Shown: piece after piece, positions 5,863 to 8,172 of the stretch
Layout of the letters: each line of letters starts with the position of its first letter
How positions within the stretch are numbered: position 1 is the first letter of the stretch
Made by a program: the position numbers and the translations under genes
DNA from: Streptosporangiaceae bacterium
GTDB taxonomy: Bacteria; Actinomycetota; Actinomycetes; Streptosporangiales; Streptosporangiaceae
Direction: 5' to 3'
Length of the DNA stretch: 8,172 nucleotides
Assembly: GCA_030040475.1 (NCBI GenBank)
Contig: JASHTQ010000768.1
Location: 1-8,172, forward strand
Notes under the pieces: generated by a model
The model's database searches: none
What the model saw: only the letters and a program-made list of their open reading frames with translations
Told to the model about the DNA's origin: nothing

Positions 5863-6561
5863 ATGGATGCAGAACGCAGGCCCGACGGGCCGGACGGACC
5901 AGACGGCGAGCGGACGCGGCTGAGCAAGCGCGCGGTGACCGACCGGGCGCTCAAGCTCGCCGACGCCGACGGGCTCGACGCGCTGACCATCCGCAAGCTC
6001 GCCCAGGACCTCGGCGTCACGCCGATGGCGCTGTACTGGCACTTCCGCAGCAAGGAAGATCTGCTCGACGGCATGGCCGAGCAGATCTGGGACGAGATCG
6101 ACGTGCACGTGGACGCGTCGATCCCGTGGTGGGCACAGCTTCAGGCGGGGCTTGAGTCGCTGATCGGCGTGCTACGGGCGCACCCGGCCGCGCCGCAGCT
6201 TGTGCTCGAGCACGAGAAGCAGAACGAGGCGGCGCTGCGCGCCACCGAGGCCGCCCTGGAGATCCTGACCGGCGCGGGGTTCGACGCGCAGCACGCCAGC
6301 GAGATCGCCCGCAGCACCCTGTGGACCGGGATCATGCTGGTCATGAGCGAGACGGGCTACCATCCCGAGCTGTCGGACGACGAACGCGCCGAGCATCTGC
6401 GGCGCACCGAGGTCTACTTCGCGATGCTCCCCGCCGTCCGCTACCCGCGCCTTGTCGCCTGCGCCACGCCGATGGCCAGCTGCGACCCGGACTTCCACTA
6501 CCGGCTCGGCGTCGACCTGTTCATCGCCGGGGTCAGGGCCATCGCCGACCGGCTGGGCTGA
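5863..6561 (+). CDS. TetR-family transcriptional repressor (TetR class C-terminal domain)
   Basis: A 232-residue dimeric DNA-binding regulator. The helix-turn-helix lies at about 21-68: LTIRKLAQDLGVTPMALYWH (41-60) is the recognition-helix region, followed by FRSKEDLLDGMAEQIW, the usual TetR landmark. The rest, beginning IPWWAQLQAGLESLIGVLRA, matches the TetR-class ligand-binding domain (TetR_C_1 type) in character and length. The N-terminus carries an unusual Asp-Gly-Pro repeat (about 8-15) before the DNA-binding fold. ATG 5863 is preceded directly by an in-frame GTG (5860); either could be the start, and no ribosome site helps, so the message is probably leaderless. The frame extends to a TTG at 5824, but that lies in the promoter. 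Divergent from the DHA2 pump, which it likely represses until a pump substrate or related compound binds. Its stop is 13 bp from that of the convergent acetyltransferase. Confidence 0.93.
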   Translation: MDAERRPDGPDGPDGERTRLSKRAVTDRALKLADADGLDALTIRKLAQDLGVTPMALYWHFRSKEDLLDGMAEQIWDEIDVHVDASIPWWAQLQAGLESLIGVLRAHPAAPQLVLEHEKQNEAALRATEAALEILTGAGFDAQHASEIARSTLWTGIMLVMSETGYHPELSDDERAEHLRRTEVYFAMLPAVRYPRLVACATPMASCDPDFHYRLGVDLFIAGVRAIADRLG

Positions 6562-6574
6562 GGGCGCGGCGGGT

Positions 6575-7018
6575 TCACAGCGGGTGCTCGTACCTGATGA
6601 AGCCGGAGAACCGCGCCACCTTGTCGTACAGCAGGCGGGCCGTGGCGTTGTCCTGCTGGGTATGCCAGTACAGCCTGGTCGCGCCGCGCTGTCGGGCCAG
6701 CTCGGCCAGCCGCTCGATCAGCGCCCGCGCCGCGCCGCGACCGCGCGCCGCCTCGGCCACGAACAGGTCCTGCAGGTAGCAGACCTGCCCGGACCAGCAG
6801 GTGGGGTGGAAGAAGTAGTGCGCGATGCCGATCAGGCCGCCGTCCAGCCGGGCGCCGAGGCCGTGGACCTCGGTGCCCTGCCGCAGCCGCTGCCACGCGG
6901 CCTCGTATGCCTCGTCCGGCAGCGGATCCCGGTAGAACGCCTTGTAGCCGCGGGCCAGGACTTCCCAGGCGGCCCGGTCCTCCGGGCGCAGCGCGTCGAT
7001 CTCGATCATGACCAGCAT
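6575..7018 (-). CDS. GNAT-family N-acetyltransferase
   Basis: A soluble acetyltransferase of about 147 residues that should move the acetyl group of acetyl-CoA to an amine on an unknown substrate. The strand CYLQDLFV is followed by the pyrophosphate-binding loop RGRGAA (about 92-97) and helix ARALIERLAEL, the family's motif A. Near the end, NATARLLYDKVA then GFIRYEHPL is motif B (Asn...Ala..LyrTyr-x-Lys). Length is normal for a single GNAT domain. Start choices are GTG 7024, ATG 7018 and ATG 7009; ATG 7018 has GGCGG 9 nt upstream, while the GTG has only a 3-nt gap, so I chose 7018 with modest certainty. It is convergent with tetR; the gap to the peptidase terminator upstream is short, and no clear promoter is visible. 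No link with the efflux module can be shown, though resistance-type acetyltransferases belong to this fold. Confidence 0.88.
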   Translation of the reverse strand: MLVMIEIDALRPEDRAAWEVLARGYKAFYRDPLPDEAYEAAWQRLRQGTEVHGLGARLDGGLIGIAHYFFHPTCWSGQVCYLQDLFVAEAARGRGAARALIERLAELARQRGATRLYWHTQQDNATARLLYDKVARFSGFIRYEHPL

Positions 7019-7061
7019 CGTCACATGCCGCCGTCTGTACCGCTTTGTTCGGACCGGCGTG

Positions 7062-7090
7062 CCCGCGGCCCCCTGACCGGGGGCCGCGGG
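7062..7090 (-). terminator. Strong GC-rich terminator hairpin of the peptidase gene
   Basis: A perfect 12-bp stem, cccgcggccccc (7062-7073) and gggggccgcggg (7079-7090), around the loop tgacc. It starts 20 nt after the peptidase stop on the - strand and lies before the acetyltransferase gene, so it should separate the two units. No T-tract follows. Confidence 0.8.
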
Positions 7091-7109
7091 GGCTACCCGT
7101 AGCGCCGGG

Positions 7110-8030
7110 TCAGTAGCTGTTCAGCCAGCGAACGGTGAACTCGGTGCCCCGGCTCAGGGCCGAGGGGACGGCCAGCGCGTAGCTGCTGGTGGCGTCGATC
7201 ATCGTGATCCGGGTGGCGTCCGGGCCCGCGGCGATGCTCCCGGTGTCACTGTCCGACGTCTGCGAGGCCCTCGACATGGTGAAGTTGGAGAAGTAGGTCA
7301 GCGGCGCGATGCCGATCGGGTACTCGGGCCGCTCGGCGATCCACTCCGCGCTGGTGTCCAGGCAGGTTTCCGCGGCGCAGGTCTGCGTCGTGGAGAAGCT
7401 GTTCGACGGGGAGTTGTAGTCGGTGAGCGCGAGCGTGTAGCTGGTCCCGCTCCTGGTCACCGACGCGCTGATCAGGTCGCCTGGCTGCACCGTCGGGCCG
7501 ACCTCGACCGTGCCCGCCGGGTACATCTCCCACCAGCTGAAGTAGTAGGCGTGGCCCTCGAAGCAGTAGGCGAGCGTGCCGTCCTGCTCGACGGTGGAGT
7601 TGGTGTAGCCGTCAAGGCCGACCCAGAACGAGGCCAGCCGCTGCTCCGGGGTGCACAGCGTGTACGGCTCCTGCCAGGTGGCCGAGACCGCGGTGAACTC
7701 CCCCGTCGTGGTGCTGGTGTCCGCGTAACCGGACCAGTTGAAGCTCGTCGATTGCTGGGCGCTCGTCGGTCCCGCGCTCAGGTTCGGGGTGGCCGGCCTG
7801 AGGCCGGTCTCGCCGATCAGGTCGACGGTCGGGTTGGTCTGGCTCAGGTACCGCGTCAGCGCGGCGCGCGCCCGAGCCACCTGCTTCGGCGAGTTAGCCT
7901 GCACCGCAGGCCGGGCCTGGGCATGGCTTGCGGTGCCCGTCGCCACCGCGGCCGTGCCGCCGGCCGCAAGGGCGACGGCTGCGGCCAGGCCGGCCATCGT
8001 CCTGCGCGCACGCGATCTCGTTATCTTCAT
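7110..8030 (-). CDS. Secreted G1-family glutamic endopeptidase (eqolisin-like)
   Basis: A 306-residue secreted precursor. Residues 1 to about 40 form a signal peptide: basic start MKITRSRARR, hydrophobic Ala/Gly core, Ala-rich end with a likely cut near SHAQA. Residues about 41-95 look like a propeptide. The catalytic domain starts at NWSGYA (98-103), followed by WVGLDG (136-141), TVEQDG with Gln149, WWEMYP (166-171) and SAEWIAE with Glu229. In scytalidoglutamic peptidase the catalytic pair is a Gln in the LQTG segment and a Glu in AEFI; Gln149 and Glu229 align with them by motif. Four cysteines (126, 156, 218, 223) could give two disulfides. Family members are acid proteases insensitive to pepstatin; acid activity here is inferred. 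ATG 8030 is followed at once by the signal peptide, with a GGGGG run about 5 nt upstream. It forms its own transcription unit. Confidence 0.9.
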   Translation of the reverse strand: MKITRSRARRTMAGLAAAVALAAGGTAAVATGTASHAQARPAVQANSPKQVARARAALTRYLSQTNPTVDLIGETGLRPATPNLSAGPTSAQQSTSFNWSGYADTSTTTGEFTAVSATWQEPYTLCTPEQRLASFWVGLDGYTNSTVEQDGTLAYCFEGHAYYFSWWEMYPAGTVEVGPTVQPGDLISASVTRSGTSYTLALTDYNSPSNSFSTTQTCAAETCLDTSAEWIAERPEYPIGIAPLTYFSNFTMSRASQTSDSDTGSIAAGPDATRITMIDATSSYALAVPSALSRGTEFTVRWLNSY

Positions 8031-8172
8031 TGGAGCCCCCGCTCTTTCCCCGTTTCGTGAACCTGACCGGCGGTAAGTTACACCACTCTCCTTTGTTATG
8101 GACAGTCATTTTGGCGTCAGGTTATGGCGGGCGCAAATTCATTTCGGGATATTTCCCTTTATCGCATCATTG
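8031..8172. other. AT-richer upstream region of the peptidase gene
   Basis: This 142-bp stretch has no credible gene and is clearly less GC-rich than the coding sequence around it, as expected for a promoter. On the + strand gttatgg occurs twice (8095-8101 and 8121-8127, 26 bp apart), and gggatatttccc (8146-8157) is an imperfect palindrome. I cannot name a definite -35/-10 pair. The start of the next gene is not visible. Confidence 0.5.

Noticed and set aside
7894..8109. 71-residue - strand frame overlapping the peptidase start
   Set aside because: It runs out of frame through the signal peptide region and shows no domain; the preceding AAAGGAG leads only to a two-codon frame (GTG GTG TAA).

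Overview
The window is very GC-rich, with codon third positions almost always G or C, GTG starts and little spacing between genes. Together with a PknB-type kinase, a TetR/DHA2 efflux pair and a secreted G1 peptidase, this points to a chromosomal segment of a filamentous or soil actinobacterium (Streptomyces/Streptosporangiales-like; the genus cannot be told from this sequence). I see no mobile element, CRISPR array, tRNA or rRNA, and no gene-free stretch longer than 300 bases.

Left part (1-4020): the end of a membrane-anchored protein with a proline-rich cytoplasmic part, one membrane segment, an Ala/Ser/Thr linker and an NTF2/SnoaL-like outer domain (+ strand, cut by the window edge). It converges on a small NADP/F420-type Rossmann reductase on the - strand. 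A 190-bp divergent intergenic region packed with GATC-containing tandem repeats separates the reductase from a transmembrane Ser/Thr protein kinase whose outer C-terminal half is a seven-repeat WD40-like propeller.

Middle (4021-6561): a convergent junction carries a 54-bp imperfect inverted repeat and a perfect 11-bp-stem hairpin. Then comes a 14-helix drug/H+ antiporter of the DHA2 (EmrB/QacA) family on the - strand with an unusual repeat-built C-terminal tail. It is divergent from a TetR-class repressor. The ~100 bp between them is a sharply AT-rich island with overlapping palindromes and candidate promoters facing both ways. This is the classic arrangement of a repressor controlling its own synthesis and that of an efflux pump, and the repressor mRNA looks leaderless.

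Right part (6562-8172): a GNAT acetyltransferase on the - strand converges on tetR with only 13 bp between stops. It is followed by a secreted G1-family glutamic endopeptidase on the - strand with its own strong GC-rich terminator hairpin. The last 142 bases are the comparatively AT-rich upstream region of the peptidase.

The genes form several independent transcription units rather than one pathway. The best-supported functional module is tetR/efflux. The most unusual protein is the kinase-propeller fusion, whose blades show near-identical DNA segments that suggest recent internal duplication. I found no convincing evidence of an entirely undescribed system.
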